Below are positions 52,792-61,699 of a DNA stretch of 64,000 bases, piece by piece. The stretch lies in NCBI GenBank assembly GCA_902776195.1, contig CACYPF010000003.1, forward strand, positions 142,702 through 206,701. The letters run 5' to 3'. Within the stretch, counting starts at the first letter, position 1. Every line of letters begins with the position of its first letter. The DNA comes from an uncultured Prevotellaceae bacterium (GTDB lineage Bacteria; Bacteroidota; Bacteroidia; Bacteroidales; Bacteroidaceae). Below the pieces are notes generated by a model. It was not told the DNA's origin, searched no databases, and worked only from the letters and a program-made list of their open reading frames with translations. Both the position numbers and the translations under genes were made by a program.

Positions 52792-52824
52792 TTCCCTTTT
52801 GGTGATGTCAAGTCCAAAAGGGAA
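52792..52824. terminator. Bidirectional terminator after the ffs/tRNA-Thr remnant
   Basis: Perfect 11-bp stem TTCCCTTTTGG / CCAAAAGGGAA, 11-nt loop, followed by TCTTTTCGTTTTT. It serves ffs on the plus strand and the GH97 gene on the minus strand, and begins exactly where tRNA homology stops. Confidence 0.85.
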
Positions 52825-52837
52825 TCTTTTCGTTTTT

Positions 52838-54739
52838 CTATCTGATGATGGCACTCCAACCACCTCCAGGAGCCAGATGCACCTTGATCTGGTCGCCTTT
52901 CTTTACCCGTTGTGATGTCTTCACATAGTCGTTGGCATCACGGTCGGCATTGACACCATCGGTAAATATCTCAGCATGGTGGTTGCCGTTGCTGAGCATG
53001 TCAAGGGAAATCGTCAGGTCACGTGCCGTCCAGTCGGTCATCGCAGCCACGTACCATGTCGTTCCTTTACGTTTGGCGATGACGGCATACTCCCCTAATT
53101 GTCCGTCAAGGGCAACGACCTCATCAAAGACGGTAGGTATCTGGGCGATAAAATCCGTGGTAGGCTGCTCACGCTCATATTTCGTTGGTGCGTCAGCAAG
53201 CATTTGCAGAGGGGCGTCAAAAATAGTGTACATTGCTACCTGATGGGCTCGTGTGCCCTGACTCATCGGGTGATCGTTGTTGCCAAAGAACTCTGCTCGA
53301 GTGGCATTCGTCATAGCTCCCGGGGTGTAGTCCAGCGGACCTACCAGCTGACGCAGATAAGGAATGCTGACATCATAACGAGGTTGGTTATGCAAAGGAC
53401 CGTCTCCCACGCGGGGCTCCCACTTGGAGTTCTCCAAGCCTTTGACTCCCTCAAAGTTGACGATGTTGGGATAAGCGACCTGAATACCTGTAGGGCGATA
53501 ACCGTGATAGTCGAGCAACAGGTGGTTGCGGGCAGTGCAGTCGGCAATTTTCCAAGCAGAGCGCATCACTTCCTGATCATCACGGTCGAAGAAGTCCACC
53601 TTAAATCCTTTCACACCCAGTGAGGCGTAGTATTTGAAGTCCTCCTCCGTATTGTTGATACAGTTACGCCACGAGCTCCATAGGATGATGCCTACCCCTT
53701 TTTTCTCCGCATAGGGAAGCAGACTCAATAGGTCAATCTCCGGGTTCAGTTCAGAGCGCAGCGACTCATCCGTGCTCCATCCCTCGTCGATGATGATATA
53801 TTCCAAGTGGTTCTTTGCCGCAAAGTCAATATAGTATTTATAGGTGTCAGTGTTCATTCCGGCATGGAAAGGAACACCAGTCAGCATGGTTGCGTTCCAC
53901 CAGTCCCAAGCCACCTTACCGGGTTTGATCCATGAGGTGTCTTGAATCTGGCATTTAGGTCCGAAACGTAGAGGAAGATTAGCCGTCAGCAACTGCTTGT
54001 CCTGCTCGGTCACCAATACGATACGCCATGGTAAGGCATCTTTTACCTCTTTTGCGATATAGTTGGCACGCTCTGTAGGTACGAGGTTCAGACGGGCATG
54101 ACCACCAATGACTGACTTGGTGGGGTAGGGTGCGAAAGTAGCCTTCAAGCCATGCTGCCCATTCTTAAGCAAGAACATACCTGGATAGTCGACAGCCCCC
54201 ATGTCGGCGATGACAGCGAGTTTTCCTTGGGGAAGGCGTACGGCAAGGGGATTGATGGCAAGTGAGTCAGTGAACATCTTCGACAAGGGTTGCTCATCAT
54301 AATAGGACTCAAAGCTATAGCAATAGCGCTCTCCACCGCGGTTGTCGTTAACGTATGGGATAAATGCGTTGTAATCTCCTGCAAAGTTAAACTCTGCCGT
54401 TTCCTTATTGATAGTGATACCTTTCTTGTTTAATATGTTAATGCGGTAGGCGGCAGCATCGTTATCGGCACGGAATTCCACACTATACTGTTTGTTTCTG
54501 ACGACAGCAGTGTTTTTCATCACTTTGCCGCTCATCTTCTCGAAAGCCCCATTGAGTCCTATCTCAGAGGGAGTCAGTACGGTGGTGCTTCCTTGTTGTA
54601 CTTCCCATGTTAACCGGTTGGCATCGGCATGGATAGTGATTTGCAACTTACCATCGGGTGATGTGACGGTATAGTCCTTGGCGGTAGAACCCAAAGACAG
54701 GGTCAGTAACATGATTAATAAGAATGCTTTGCTTTTCAT
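52838..54739 (-). CDS. Glycoside hydrolase family 97
   Basis: A 633-aa periplasmic glycosidase with a signal peptide (MKSKAFLLIMLLTLSLGSTA). N-terminal beta-supersandwich (about 22-270), catalytic TIM barrel (about 280-540) and a C-terminal beta domain. Visible motifs: KVAWDWWNATMLTGVPFHAGMNTDTYKYYIDFA, YIIIDEGWS, GVKGFKVDFFDRDDQEVM and NFEGVKGLENSKW. The KVDF Asp fits the retaining alpha-galactosidase branch (BT1871-like) rather than inverting SusB, but the assignment is by motif memory. Ends at the shared terminator. Confidence 0.92.
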   Translation of the reverse strand: MKSKAFLLIMLLTLSLGSTAKDYTVTSPDGKLQITIHADANRLTWEVQQGSTTVLTPSEIGLNGAFEKMSGKVMKNTAVVRNKQYSVEFRADNDAAAYRINILNKKGITINKETAEFNFAGDYNAFIPYVNDNRGGERYCYSFESYYDEQPLSKMFTDSLAINPLAVRLPQGKLAVIADMGAVDYPGMFLLKNGQHGLKATFAPYPTKSVIGGHARLNLVPTERANYIAKEVKDALPWRIVLVTEQDKQLLTANLPLRFGPKCQIQDTSWIKPGKVAWDWWNATMLTGVPFHAGMNTDTYKYYIDFAAKNHLEYIIIDEGWSTDESLRSELNPEIDLLSLLPYAEKKGVGIILWSSWRNCINNTEEDFKYYASLGVKGFKVDFFDRDDQEVMRSAWKIADCTARNHLLLDYHGYRPTGIQVAYPNIVNFEGVKGLENSKWEPRVGDGPLHNQPRYDVSIPYLRQLVGPLDYTPGAMTNATRAEFFGNNDHPMSQGTRAHQVAMYTIFDAPLQMLADAPTKYEREQPTTDFIAQIPTVFDEVVALDGQLGEYAVIAKRKGTTWYVAAMTDWTARDLTISLDMLSNGNHHAEIFTDGVNADRDANDYVKTSQRVKKGDQIKVHLAPGGGWSAIIR

Positions 54740-54751
54740 ATCGTTTTGTTT

Positions 54752-57298
54752 TTAGTCTAAGTCCACAACAGTGATGCCTGAGCCGCCGAACTGTACGTGC
54801 TCGTCTTTGGCACTCTTGACGTTCGGAACGGTATGCAGGTATTGACGAATGAGTTGTCGTAGGATGCCAGAGCCAGTACCATGTAGAATGCGCACTCTGC
54901 TCATTCCCACCAATATAGCATCGTCGATGAAGTGCATCACGGCATCAATCGCATCGTCACCTCGCATGCCCCGCACATCAATGTCCTGATGGAAATTATG
55001 TTTACGGTCCTCGATAGTGGCACTGGTGATACGGGTCGTTTGGATGGCAAGATCAGAATGGTCGTTTTTCTTTTTCTCTTCTTTGGGCTTCTCCGCATAT
55101 TCTAATTGCTCCAACTTGACTTTGGTGCGTACTTCGCCAAATACGACGGTGGCTTGTTTGCCAGAGATATTCTCGACCTTACCGATGGTGTTCAGTCCTT
55201 TCATGCGGACGGTAGAGCCGACGGTGATAGTATGTGGCTCGGAAGGTGCTTTAGCGACAGCACTCAAATGAGCTGCGGCACGTTCCTCCTTTTGAGCTTT
55301 TTCGTTTTTGCGTTTTTCCTTGCGGGCTTTCCGCTCCTCCATCTGACGCAGTTTCTTGGCGAAGTCTTCTTCACTCATCAAGCCACGAGTGTCGTCATTG
55401 ACCACTTGCTCACGGAATTGTTGGAGTTCCTCACGAACAAGGCGGGTACGCTCTTTCTCTGCCTGTGCCTCCTTGATTTCACGGATGGTATTCTCTATCT
55501 TGCGGTTAGCCTCGGCAAGCAGTTCCTCTGCCTGTTGCTGGGCACGACGAAGGATAGCCTTACGCTCACGCTCTATTTCCTCCAAATTTGTTTCATAGCG
55601 TTGGATATGTCCTTCCAAAGACTTCTCATGCTGGTGGATTGTCTGCCGTTTGCCCTCCCAATAACGCTTATCACGAACGATGTCCTGCAGGTACTTGTCA
55701 CTTTGGATATAGTCAGAGCCTACGATATCAGAGGCATCTTTGATGACTTCCTCAGGAATACCTGTCTTACGGGCAATCTCAATAGCGAAGGAACTGCCAG
55801 GCTGACCGATGGCGAGTTGGAAGAGTGCCTGCATCTGATGACGGTCGTATAGCATGGCACCATTCACCACTCCCTCATGGTCTTCAGCGAAATGCTTCAG
55901 GTTCTGGTAGTGGGTGGTGATGACTCCGAACGCTTGCTTCTGCCAGAACTGTTTGAGCACAGCCTCTGCGATGGCACCACCGATGGTAGGTTCTGTTCCC
56001 CCTCCGAACTCATCTATTAATAATAAGGTACGAGAGTCAGATTGCTTCATCATGTTCTTCATGTTCAGCAGGTGACTGGAATACGTCGAGAGGTCATCAG
56101 CAATACTTTGTTCATCACCTATGTCTATCATGATATGGTGGAAGACACCCACTGTCGAACGGTCGCCAAGTGGGACGCTCAGTCCACATTGCAGCATATA
56201 CTGGAGGAGTCCGACAGTTTTCAGACATACAGATTTACCGCCCGCATTAGGACCGCTGATGATGAGCAGTCGTTTTTCTTTGGTAAGGATAATGTCGAGT
56301 GGGATAGCCTTCTTGTCTTGTTTGGAAAGCGAGCGTTGCAGCAGCGGATGGATGGCACGAATCCAGTCGATGTAAGGTTCTGGCTTCACCTGTGGCTCGA
56401 AAGCTTGCATCTCCTGAGCCAGTTCTGCCTTGGCACGTATCAGGTCAATCTGGGCAAGGAACAGGTAGGAGTCAAGAATCTCCTGGACATGAGGACGTAC
56501 CTCGTCTGAGAAAACCGTCAGGATACGGATAATCTCACGACGCTCCGCAGCTTCCAGCTCACGCACCTTGTTATTAGCCTCTACCACTTCGGTGGGCTCA
56601 ATGAATACCGTCTTACCCGTTGCACTCTCGTCATGAACAATACCTTTGATGCGACGTTTCAGTCCGGGTGCAACAGGTATTACTAGTCTGCCGTCACGCA
56701 TGGTGGGAGCCACGTCTTTATCAACCAGACCGTCACGCTGTGCGGCATGTAATATAGTATATAATGTACGTGAGATACTGCCCTCCGTCTGTGCAATCTC
56801 ATGTCGGATACCAGCAAGAGTCATTGTGGCAGAGTCCTTGATCTTTCCGAACTTATCGAGGATAGAGTCGATACGTCGGATCATGGCAGGGAATGTGAGC
56901 ACGTCCTCGGCAAGCCGATGCAGGGCAGGGTAGGGGTATTCTGGATTCTCCTCGTCGCCTCCGTTTTTGTTCAGGAAGTTTACTATCTGCGTGATAGTCT
57001 CTAATGAACGGCGCAGGTCGAAGAGCTCATTCTCTTCCAAATGGGTATTCTCTAAACGGATGCGGGCAATAGACTCCCTGACATCAAAGAAGTAGTTAAG
57101 CGGGAAAGTCTCTGCCTCCTGTTGTATGCGACGGAACTCCCGTATTTGTTCTAACCATTCATTGATGGTCTGTGCGTCATCGGAGAATGCCATCTCGTCC
57201 ACCTTCTCCTTGCCCAATGTACTTAGACACTGAGCCTTTAATAATGTGCGTATCTCGTCAAAGCCAATCTTAGTCTCAAAGTTCTTCGGATAAATCAT
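54752..57298 (-). CDS. mutS2: Endonuclease MutS2
   Basis: An 848-aa MutS2. Core helices (about 1-280), ATPase with Walker A ISGPNAGGKSVCLKTVG (about 355-371) and Walker B TLLLIDEFGGGTEPTIGGAIAEA, a long coiled coil (about 530-650; ERERKAILRRAQQQAEELLAEANRKIENTIREI), a KOW-like barrel, and the C-terminal Smr nuclease domain (about 770-848; DIDVRGMRGDDAIDAVMHFID, VRILHGTGSGILRQLIRQYLH). Complete. It cleaves recombination intermediates or splits collided ribosomes. Start lies 4 bp after a TAAATTTG box. Confidence 0.97.
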   Translation of the reverse strand: MIYPKNFETKIGFDEIRTLLKAQCLSTLGKEKVDEMAFSDDAQTINEWLEQIREFRRIQQEAETFPLNYFFDVRESIARIRLENTHLEENELFDLRRSLETITQIVNFLNKNGGDEENPEYPYPALHRLAEDVLTFPAMIRRIDSILDKFGKIKDSATMTLAGIRHEIAQTEGSISRTLYTILHAAQRDGLVDKDVAPTMRDGRLVIPVAPGLKRRIKGIVHDESATGKTVFIEPTEVVEANNKVRELEAAERREIIRILTVFSDEVRPHVQEILDSYLFLAQIDLIRAKAELAQEMQAFEPQVKPEPYIDWIRAIHPLLQRSLSKQDKKAIPLDIILTKEKRLLIISGPNAGGKSVCLKTVGLLQYMLQCGLSVPLGDRSTVGVFHHIMIDIGDEQSIADDLSTYSSHLLNMKNMMKQSDSRTLLLIDEFGGGTEPTIGGAIAEAVLKQFWQKQAFGVITTHYQNLKHFAEDHEGVVNGAMLYDRHQMQALFQLAIGQPGSSFAIEIARKTGIPEEVIKDASDIVGSDYIQSDKYLQDIVRDKRYWEGKRQTIHQHEKSLEGHIQRYETNLEEIERERKAILRRAQQQAEELLAEANRKIENTIREIKEAQAEKERTRLVREELQQFREQVVNDDTRGLMSEEDFAKKLRQMEERKARKEKRKNEKAQKEERAAAHLSAVAKAPSEPHTITVGSTVRMKGLNTIGKVENISGKQATVVFGEVRTKVKLEQLEYAEKPKEEKKKNDHSDLAIQTTRITSATIEDRKHNFHQDIDVRGMRGDDAIDAVMHFIDDAILVGMSRVRILHGTGSGILRQLIRQYLHTVPNVKSAKDEHVQFGGSGITVVDLD

Positions 57299-57302
57299 GC
57301 TG

Positions 57303-57310
57303 CAAATTTA
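57303..57310 (-). promoter_or_regulatory. -7 promoter element TAAATTTG of mutS2
   Basis: Minus-strand box ending 4 bp before the mutS2 ATG; a leaderless transcript is predicted. Confidence 0.5.
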
Positions 57311-57373
57311 ATCATTTTACCCCTATCTGACAAAAAAGTACATCAAAAATTTGCAAGTTTGGAAAAATACCAT

Positions 57374-57381
57374 TACCTTTG
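57374..57381 (+). promoter_or_regulatory. -7 promoter element TACCTTTG of tRNA-Ser
   Basis: Perfect box 28 bp before the tRNA-Ser 5' end. Confidence 0.75.
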
Positions 57382-57409
57382 CACCGCTTTTCGAGACAAG
57401 TAGAGCACT

Positions 57410-57494
57410 GGAGAGATGGTAGAGTGGTCGATTACAGTAGTCTTGAAAACTACCGTACCGAGAGGTACCGGGGGTTCGAATCCCTCTCTCTCCG
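57410..57494 (+). tRNA. tRNA-Ser(TGA)
   Basis: 85-nt class II tRNA. Acceptor stem GGAGAGA / TCTCTCC with discriminator G; D arm; anticodon stem GTAGT/ACTAC with loop CTTGAAA, anticodon TGA; long variable arm with a CGTACC-GAGA-GGTACCG stem; T arm GGGGG-TTCGAAT-CCCTC. CCA is not encoded. A terminator follows 35 bp later. Confidence 0.97.
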
Positions 57495-57510
57495 CAATAT
57501 CACTTGATTA

Positions 57511-57933
57511 TCAGTGATTTATGAGATTTACACCCAATTTTACACCCCAAAATGTAAAGTTGGGTGTTTTCTTTTTACTACGTGTATGACGGCCACCACC
57601 ATAAACAGCAGCATTAACCCTGCTGCGACCCGTGAGAGTGGCATGGTTGCCATCGACCTTTATGTCCATCTGCTCATGCTCTGCAGAATAATAGTTCAGC
57701 GTGCCGTTGGCGATTGACTGGATATACTCCGGCTTTGACTGGTGCATGCCCGTCATGTGGGTCAGCACGAAGTCATCGGCATGAACACGGTTCAGCGTAG
57801 CCGTGTCCTTCCTGACCATTGCCTCATACATCTCGCGATAGAGGGCTTCTATCTGTTGCTTATCATCCATAGCTTTATCTGATAAAATTGGCAGCATGAC
57901 CATCATAAGCCATGCTGCCGCAAATATTTTCAT
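57511..57933 (-). pseudogene. Nuclear transport factor 2/SnoaL-like protein with replaced C-terminus
   Basis: The reading of 140 aa begins MKIFAAAWLMMVMLPILS, and family similarity runs from MDDKQQIEALYREMYEAMVRKDTATLNRVHADDFVLTHMTG to about VNAAVYGGGRHT (residue 116). Intact relatives continue with a strand such as WRLQLDF and about 20 more residues. Here the frame passes into tRNA-Ser terminator DNA (RSKKKTPNFTFWGVKLGVNL), so the last strand is missing. Start overlaps the aldo/keto reductase stop by 4 bp; an inner ATG at 57870 is the more usual start for the family. May be non-functional. Confidence 0.7.
57530..57567 (+). terminator. Terminator after tRNA-Ser
   Basis: 15-bp stem ACACCCAATTTTACA / TGTAAAGTTGGGTGT with one G-T pair, 8-nt loop, followed by TTTTCTTTTT. 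The convergent truncated NTF2 frame reads straight through it. Confidence 0.85.
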
Positions 57934-58775
57934 CCGTAGGTCTCGATAAGATATTTCACGAACTGCGGGTCCTGGAAGTTCACCGTGCCCGTATCATGCT
58001 GGTTCATGGTGGCTATCTGAGCCATTTCTTCCGATGTCAGCGTAAAATCGAAGATGTTGAGGTTCTGCGCCATGCGCTCCTTGTGGCTCGACTTGGGAAT
58101 GGCTACGATGTCGCGCTGCGTTAGCCAACGGAGAGCCACCTGTGCGGCACTCTTTCCATACTTGCTGCCAATTTCAGCCAGTAGTTTGCTCTTCACGATG
58201 CCGTCCACGCCCTGACCGCCGAGCGGGCCCCAGGCCATCATCTTCGTATCGGTCTCTGCCAGCAGCGGCTCGATGCTCGTCTGCTGAATCATTGGGTTGC
58301 ACTGCAACTGGTTCACCATCGGCTTCACATCTACATAATGGGTGAAGTCGAAGAATCTTGCGGCCTGGAAATTAGACACACCGATAGCACGGACCTTACC
58401 CGCCTTGTAGGCCTTCTCCATAGCCCGCCACGAACCGAACACGTCGCCGTAGGCCTGATGGATGAGCAACAGGTCGATGTATTCGGTCTTCAGTTTGCTC
58501 AGGCTCTCGTCGATGCTCTGTGCGGCCTTCTCCTCTCCAGCATTCGAAATCCACACCTTTGTCACGAGGAAGATGTCCTCACGCTTCACATTACTCTTCG
58601 CGATGGCAGCACCCACACCCTCCTCATTATAGTAGGCCTGCGCCGTATCGATGAGCCGATAGCCCACTTCGAGTGCATCCGTCACACACCGTTCAGCCTC
58701 CTGCGGCGGCACCAAAAACACGCCATAGCCCAGCAATGGCATCTCTACTCCGTTTGTTAGTTTGATAGTATTCAT
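57930..58775 (-). CDS. Aldo/keto reductase, 2,5-diketogluconate reductase type
   Basis: A 281-aa NADPH-dependent aldo/keto reductase. Tetrad: Asp and Tyr in YRLIDTAQAYYNEEGVG (about 41-57), Lys in FLVTKVWIS (about 75), His in LLIHQAYGDV (about 107). C-terminal cofactor region AIPKSSHKERMAQN (about 230-243). Different branch from the reductase at 2487-3422. It lies in a minus-strand group with an SDR, a flavodoxin and NTF2-like proteins, under the AraC regulator upstream; a small-molecule redox role is likely. Confidence 0.93.
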   Translation of the reverse strand: MNTIKLTNGVEMPLLGYGVFLVPPQEAERCVTDALEVGYRLIDTAQAYYNEEGVGAAIAKSNVKREDIFLVTKVWISNAGEEKAAQSIDESLSKLKTEYIDLLLIHQAYGDVFGSWRAMEKAYKAGKVRAIGVSNFQAARFFDFTHYVDVKPMVNQLQCNPMIQQTSIEPLLAETDTKMMAWGPLGGQGVDGIVKSKLLAEIGSKYGKSAAQVALRWLTQRDIVAIPKSSHKERMAQNLNIFDFTLTSEEMAQIATMNQHDTGTVNFQDPQFVKYLIETYG

Positions 58776-58787
58776 ATTTTGATTTTT

Positions 58788-59630
58788 TTAATGCGTAGCC
58801 TTCAAATATTGAAGATCGCCATACCAATAAGAAGCGGTACAACCGCCATCGATGAGGAAATCGGCACCGCTGATGAAGCGTCCACGGCTTGACATCAGAA
58901 ACTCTGCCAAGTCACCCACTTCGTCGGGTGTTCCTGCACGACGGGCGGGCATTCCCTCAATCATCTTCAGATAACCCTCTTTGCGCGGGCCGTGCAGCTC
59001 GTCGTTGGCCAAAGGCGTGATGATGATGCCGGGAGAAATGCTATTGATGGTAGCTCCGCGACGCCCCCAGCGGGTGGCTTCGTACATCACGCGGAGCACA
59101 TTGCAACGCTTCGAATACTGATAGGCTTTCAGCGTGTCGTTGATTTCCTTCAAGAACGGCAGTTCTAGCAGTTTATCCGTAGGTGTTGTAGCCAAAGCCT
59201 CGTTCTGCTCATGAGGCAGTGCCGGCAGACGATGGCCGCTCTGCGAGGAGATAATTACACCCGAACCTCCTTCTGCTATCACCTTCCCGAACTCTTCCAA
59301 GAGTACACTCGTGCCGTAGAGATCCACACGCAGTATATCTTCAACAGGAGCCTGTGAGGGCGATACTCCTGCCGCATTTACCACGTTCGTCACTTCACCT
59401 TTGTTGGTGGCCAATTCTACCAACTTCAGAATGTCTTCCTTTGAGCCAAGATCACACTTCATGGTGGAACACTCGAAGCCAGCGTTCTCCAGCGTCTTAG
59501 CGGCTTGTTCCGCATGCTCCAAACTGTAGTCTGCCAGTACGACCTGCTTGCCAGCTGACACTCGGCGGATAATCGCCTGTCCGATGCTCCCGGCACCTAC
59601 TAATACTGCTACCTTCTTCTTCTTCTTCAT
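58788..59630 (-). CDS. Short-chain dehydrogenase/reductase
   Basis: A 280-aa SDR. Cofactor motif VAVLVGAGSIGQAIIRRVS (about 8-26; GAGSIGQ, a variant of TGxxxGxG), NVVNAAGVSPSQAP, SSQSGHR, and a C-terminal GRFISGADFLIDGGCTASYW. The typical YxxxK is represented by YQYSKRCNVLRVMYEAT (Tyr and Lys spaced by three residues, about 170-174). 12 bp upstream of the aldo/keto reductase gene. Confidence 0.9.
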   Translation of the reverse strand: MKKKKKVAVLVGAGSIGQAIIRRVSAGKQVVLADYSLEHAEQAAKTLENAGFECSTMKCDLGSKEDILKLVELATNKGEVTNVVNAAGVSPSQAPVEDILRVDLYGTSVLLEEFGKVIAEGGSGVIISSQSGHRLPALPHEQNEALATTPTDKLLELPFLKEINDTLKAYQYSKRCNVLRVMYEATRWGRRGATINSISPGIIITPLANDELHGPRKEGYLKMIEGMPARRAGTPDEVGDLAEFLMSSRGRFISGADFLIDGGCTASYWYGDLQYLKATH

Positions 59631-59639
59631 AAAGTCTTT

Positions 59640-60158
59640 TTATTTTGCTAATGCTGCTATTTCTCTTGCCTCGCTGTCGGCATTGGCGGCCTCGGCACCA
59701 TGAATGGGAGTTCCGTCCTCTACATTTGCCCCTGGGCAGAGCTTCTTGATGAAGCGTACCGAACTACCCATACCTGAGCCTTCGTTGGTACAGAAGGGGA
59801 TGATGCGTTTGCCCGTGAAGTCATACGACTCCAGGAACGTGTAGCACACCATCGGCATCGTGCCCCACCAGTTGGGATAGCCCAGGATGATGGTGTCGTA
59901 CTCATCTATCGACTCCAAAGGATTCTTCACCTCAGGGCGAACCTGGTCATGTAGTTCCTGCTTGGCTTCCTCGATGCAAGTCATGTAGGATTTGGAATAC
60001 TCGTAGGTCGTGTCAATCTGGAACATGTCTGCATCGGGCAGCAAAGCCTTAATCTTCTGAGCCACCACTTCCGTATTACCCAGTTTCAAGTTCCTGATGC
60101 TTCCGTTCACATAGTTCTCTCCGCGACGAGAGTAGTACGCTATCAGTGTCTTTCCCAT
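59640..60158 (-). CDS. Flavodoxin
   Basis: A 172-aa flavodoxin-type protein. FMN phosphate loop in LIAYYSRRGENYVNGSIRNLKLGNTE, 50s loop LGYPNWWGTMPMVCYTFLESYDFTGKRIIPFCTNEGSGMGSS (includes the Trp stacking with flavin). It lies 9 bp upstream of the SDR gene. Probably an electron carrier or FMN-dependent reductase. Confidence 0.92.
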   Translation of the reverse strand: MGKTLIAYYSRRGENYVNGSIRNLKLGNTEVVAQKIKALLPDADMFQIDTTYEYSKSYMTCIEEAKQELHDQVRPEVKNPLESIDEYDTIILGYPNWWGTMPMVCYTFLESYDFTGKRIIPFCTNEGSGMGSSVRFIKKLCPGANVEDGTPIHGAEAANADSEAREIAALAK

Positions 60159-60164
60159 AGCTGT

Positions 60165-60599
60165 TTATCCTAGAGCCTGATTCGTTGACCATTCGAAGTG
60201 CTGCTCACGCTCAGCAATCCACCAGCGACCTTCTATCTTCACATACTTGTCGTAGTAGCGTACGGCGTGGGTAGTCAGCACGTCCTTTCCATCCTGCTCT
60301 GTCACGAGTGTAGCCAGAGCGTAACATGTTCCTGTAGCGTGAGTCTCGTCCGCGAAGTCCACGTTCTGCTGTCCGTTCATGTGAAACGACACCTTGGCGG
60401 CACCGAATGCCTTGTACTGACGGATCATGTCCTGCACGTCGCGGGCCTGCATACCCAGTTTGTCACCGAAATACACGTCAAGCTTGATGTCCGGACGGAA
60501 AATCTCCACGTAGCAGTCCTGGTTGTTCTTGTCACTCTCGGTTGCATAGAAGTCAACTAACGCCTTCAACTCCATGCGGTCTTGCATTCTGAATTCCAT
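60165..60599 (-). CDS. Nuclear transport factor 2-family protein (SnoaL-like)
   Basis: A 144-aa cone-fold protein: MQDRMELKALVDFYATESDKNNQDCYVEIFRPDIKLDVYFG, then SFHMNGQQNVDFADETHATGTCYALATLVTEQDGKDVLTTHAVRYYDKYVKIEGRWWIAEREQHFEW. Such proteins are isomerases, dehydratases or binding modules for small molecules. ATG 60599 is chosen because the upstream extension crosses the promoter box at 60628-60635. First gene of the flavodoxin-SDR-aldo/keto reductase operon. Confidence 0.88.
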   Translation of the reverse strand: MEFRMQDRMELKALVDFYATESDKNNQDCYVEIFRPDIKLDVYFGDKLGMQARDVQDMIRQYKAFGAAKVSFHMNGQQNVDFADETHATGTCYALATLVTEQDGKDVLTTHAVRYYDKYVKIEGRWWIAEREQHFEWSTNQALG

Positions 60600-60627
60600 T
60601 ATCTTTTCGATTTTAAGTTTTACGGTG

Positions 60628-60635
60628 CAAAGGTA
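60628..60635 (-). promoter_or_regulatory. -7 promoter element TACCTTTG
   Basis: Minus-strand box 28 bp before the NTF2-like gene start, the likely promoter of the redox operon. Confidence 0.7.
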
Positions 60636-60798
60636 CGGCAATCCCCGGAAACTGCTGTTACACAATTTGCGGGGGATTTTACCAAATTCTGACTTTCGTA
60701 CCTTTTTGCTTCGATACAGGGCAGTTATTCTCTGAACTGACTGTCGTCTTCTTCGCTCGTGACTCGGCATAGTCCATGCAAGCATGTCTCTGCTCTCG

Positions 60799-61611
60799 CT
60801 ACTCCCTCAGTTCTGATGGCTTCGCTCCTAAATTTGTCTGGACATAGCGGCTGAAATGTGAGAGCGACGAGAAACCAAACATATCGCTGATGTCAGTAAA
60901 CGAGAGACTACGATCACGTAACAGTCGGCTAATGTCGAGTGATGTGTAGCGGGTAATCCAGAACGCAGCAGGCAACCCGCTCACTTTCTTGCAGACCTCG
61001 CTCAGATATTTCGGTGTGACGCAGAGCTTGTCGGCATAGTAGCCGATGTCACGGTTCTGGCGAAAGTCCCCACGTTCCAGCATCGCCATGAATTCCTCCA
61101 TCAGCTGATGCTGCTGGCTGCTGATCTTGTCTGCCGGATAGAGTTGGGCATGGAAGTCGAAGAAGTCGATGATCATACACTCAATGGCATTCCTGAGTGC
61201 ATCGTGGCGAAAACAATGTCCAGTCTGTGCCAACCTACGCTTCACAGCCTCGAAATTCATGCGACACACCGCCTGCTGCTCAGGTGTCAACTTCATGATG
61301 GGATTCTGGAACAGCGACAATTGCCCTCGCATACCATAGTTCGACTGCGGTGTGCTGAGTTCGATGAACTTCTGTGTCACGTAGATGACATCCACTTGAA
61401 AGTCGTTACTCTCCTGTAGGTTCATCACCAAGTCGCCTCTTCTGGCAATAATCATGCAGTCGCCCGCCTCGAAGCGGAATGTCTGCCCATTGCGTTCAAA
61501 AGTGCAATGTCCTCCGTAGCAATAGGCATGACAAAGATAGTCGGCAAATGCTGTTTCACCAATCCTCTTTAATGTGTCGTCAATGATGATATGCTGTATA
61601 AAATCGCTCAT
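60799..61611 (-). CDS. AraC-family transcriptional regulator
   Basis: A 270-aa regulator. The C-terminal double HTH (about 170-265) contains YADKLCVTPKYLSEVCKKVSG and LDISRLLRDRSLSFTDISDMFGFSSLSHFSRYVQTNLGAKPSEL. The N-terminal cupin-like sensing domain begins FADYLCHAYCYGGHCTFERNGQTFRFEAGDCMIIARRGDLV. It likely controls the downstream redox operon (NTF2-like, flavodoxin, SDR, aldo/keto reductase) on the same strand, 200 bp away. Confidence 0.92.
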   Translation of the reverse strand: MSDFIQHIIIDDTLKRIGETAFADYLCHAYCYGGHCTFERNGQTFRFEAGDCMIIARRGDLVMNLQESNDFQVDVIYVTQKFIELSTPQSNYGMRGQLSLFQNPIMKLTPEQQAVCRMNFEAVKRRLAQTGHCFRHDALRNAIECMIIDFFDFHAQLYPADKISSQQHQLMEEFMAMLERGDFRQNRDIGYYADKLCVTPKYLSEVCKKVSGLPAAFWITRYTSLDISRLLRDRSLSFTDISDMFGFSSLSHFSRYVQTNLGAKPSELRE

Positions 61612-61699
61612 CGTTCTCTATATAGTTAAGCGTCCCGTAGTTCTCCCACTGTTCTGCAAGAGCGGTATAGGCGTTTTCTTCGTCAAACAGTTCCATCAT
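61580..61699 (-). CDS. Small protein, 39 aa, coupled to neighbours
   Basis: Thirty-nine residues, MMELFDEENAYTALAEQWEN followed by YGTLNYIENDERFYTAYHH. Its first ATG overlaps the stop of the preceding 116-aa gene as ATGA, and its 3' end overlaps the AraC start by 32 bp, so it is set in a tight operon. No homology recognised. The coupling and acidic/aromatic composition argue that it is real; it could also be a frameshifted tail of the preceding gene. Confidence 0.45.
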   Translation of the reverse strand: MMELFDEENAYTALAEQWENYGTLNYIENDERFYTAYHH

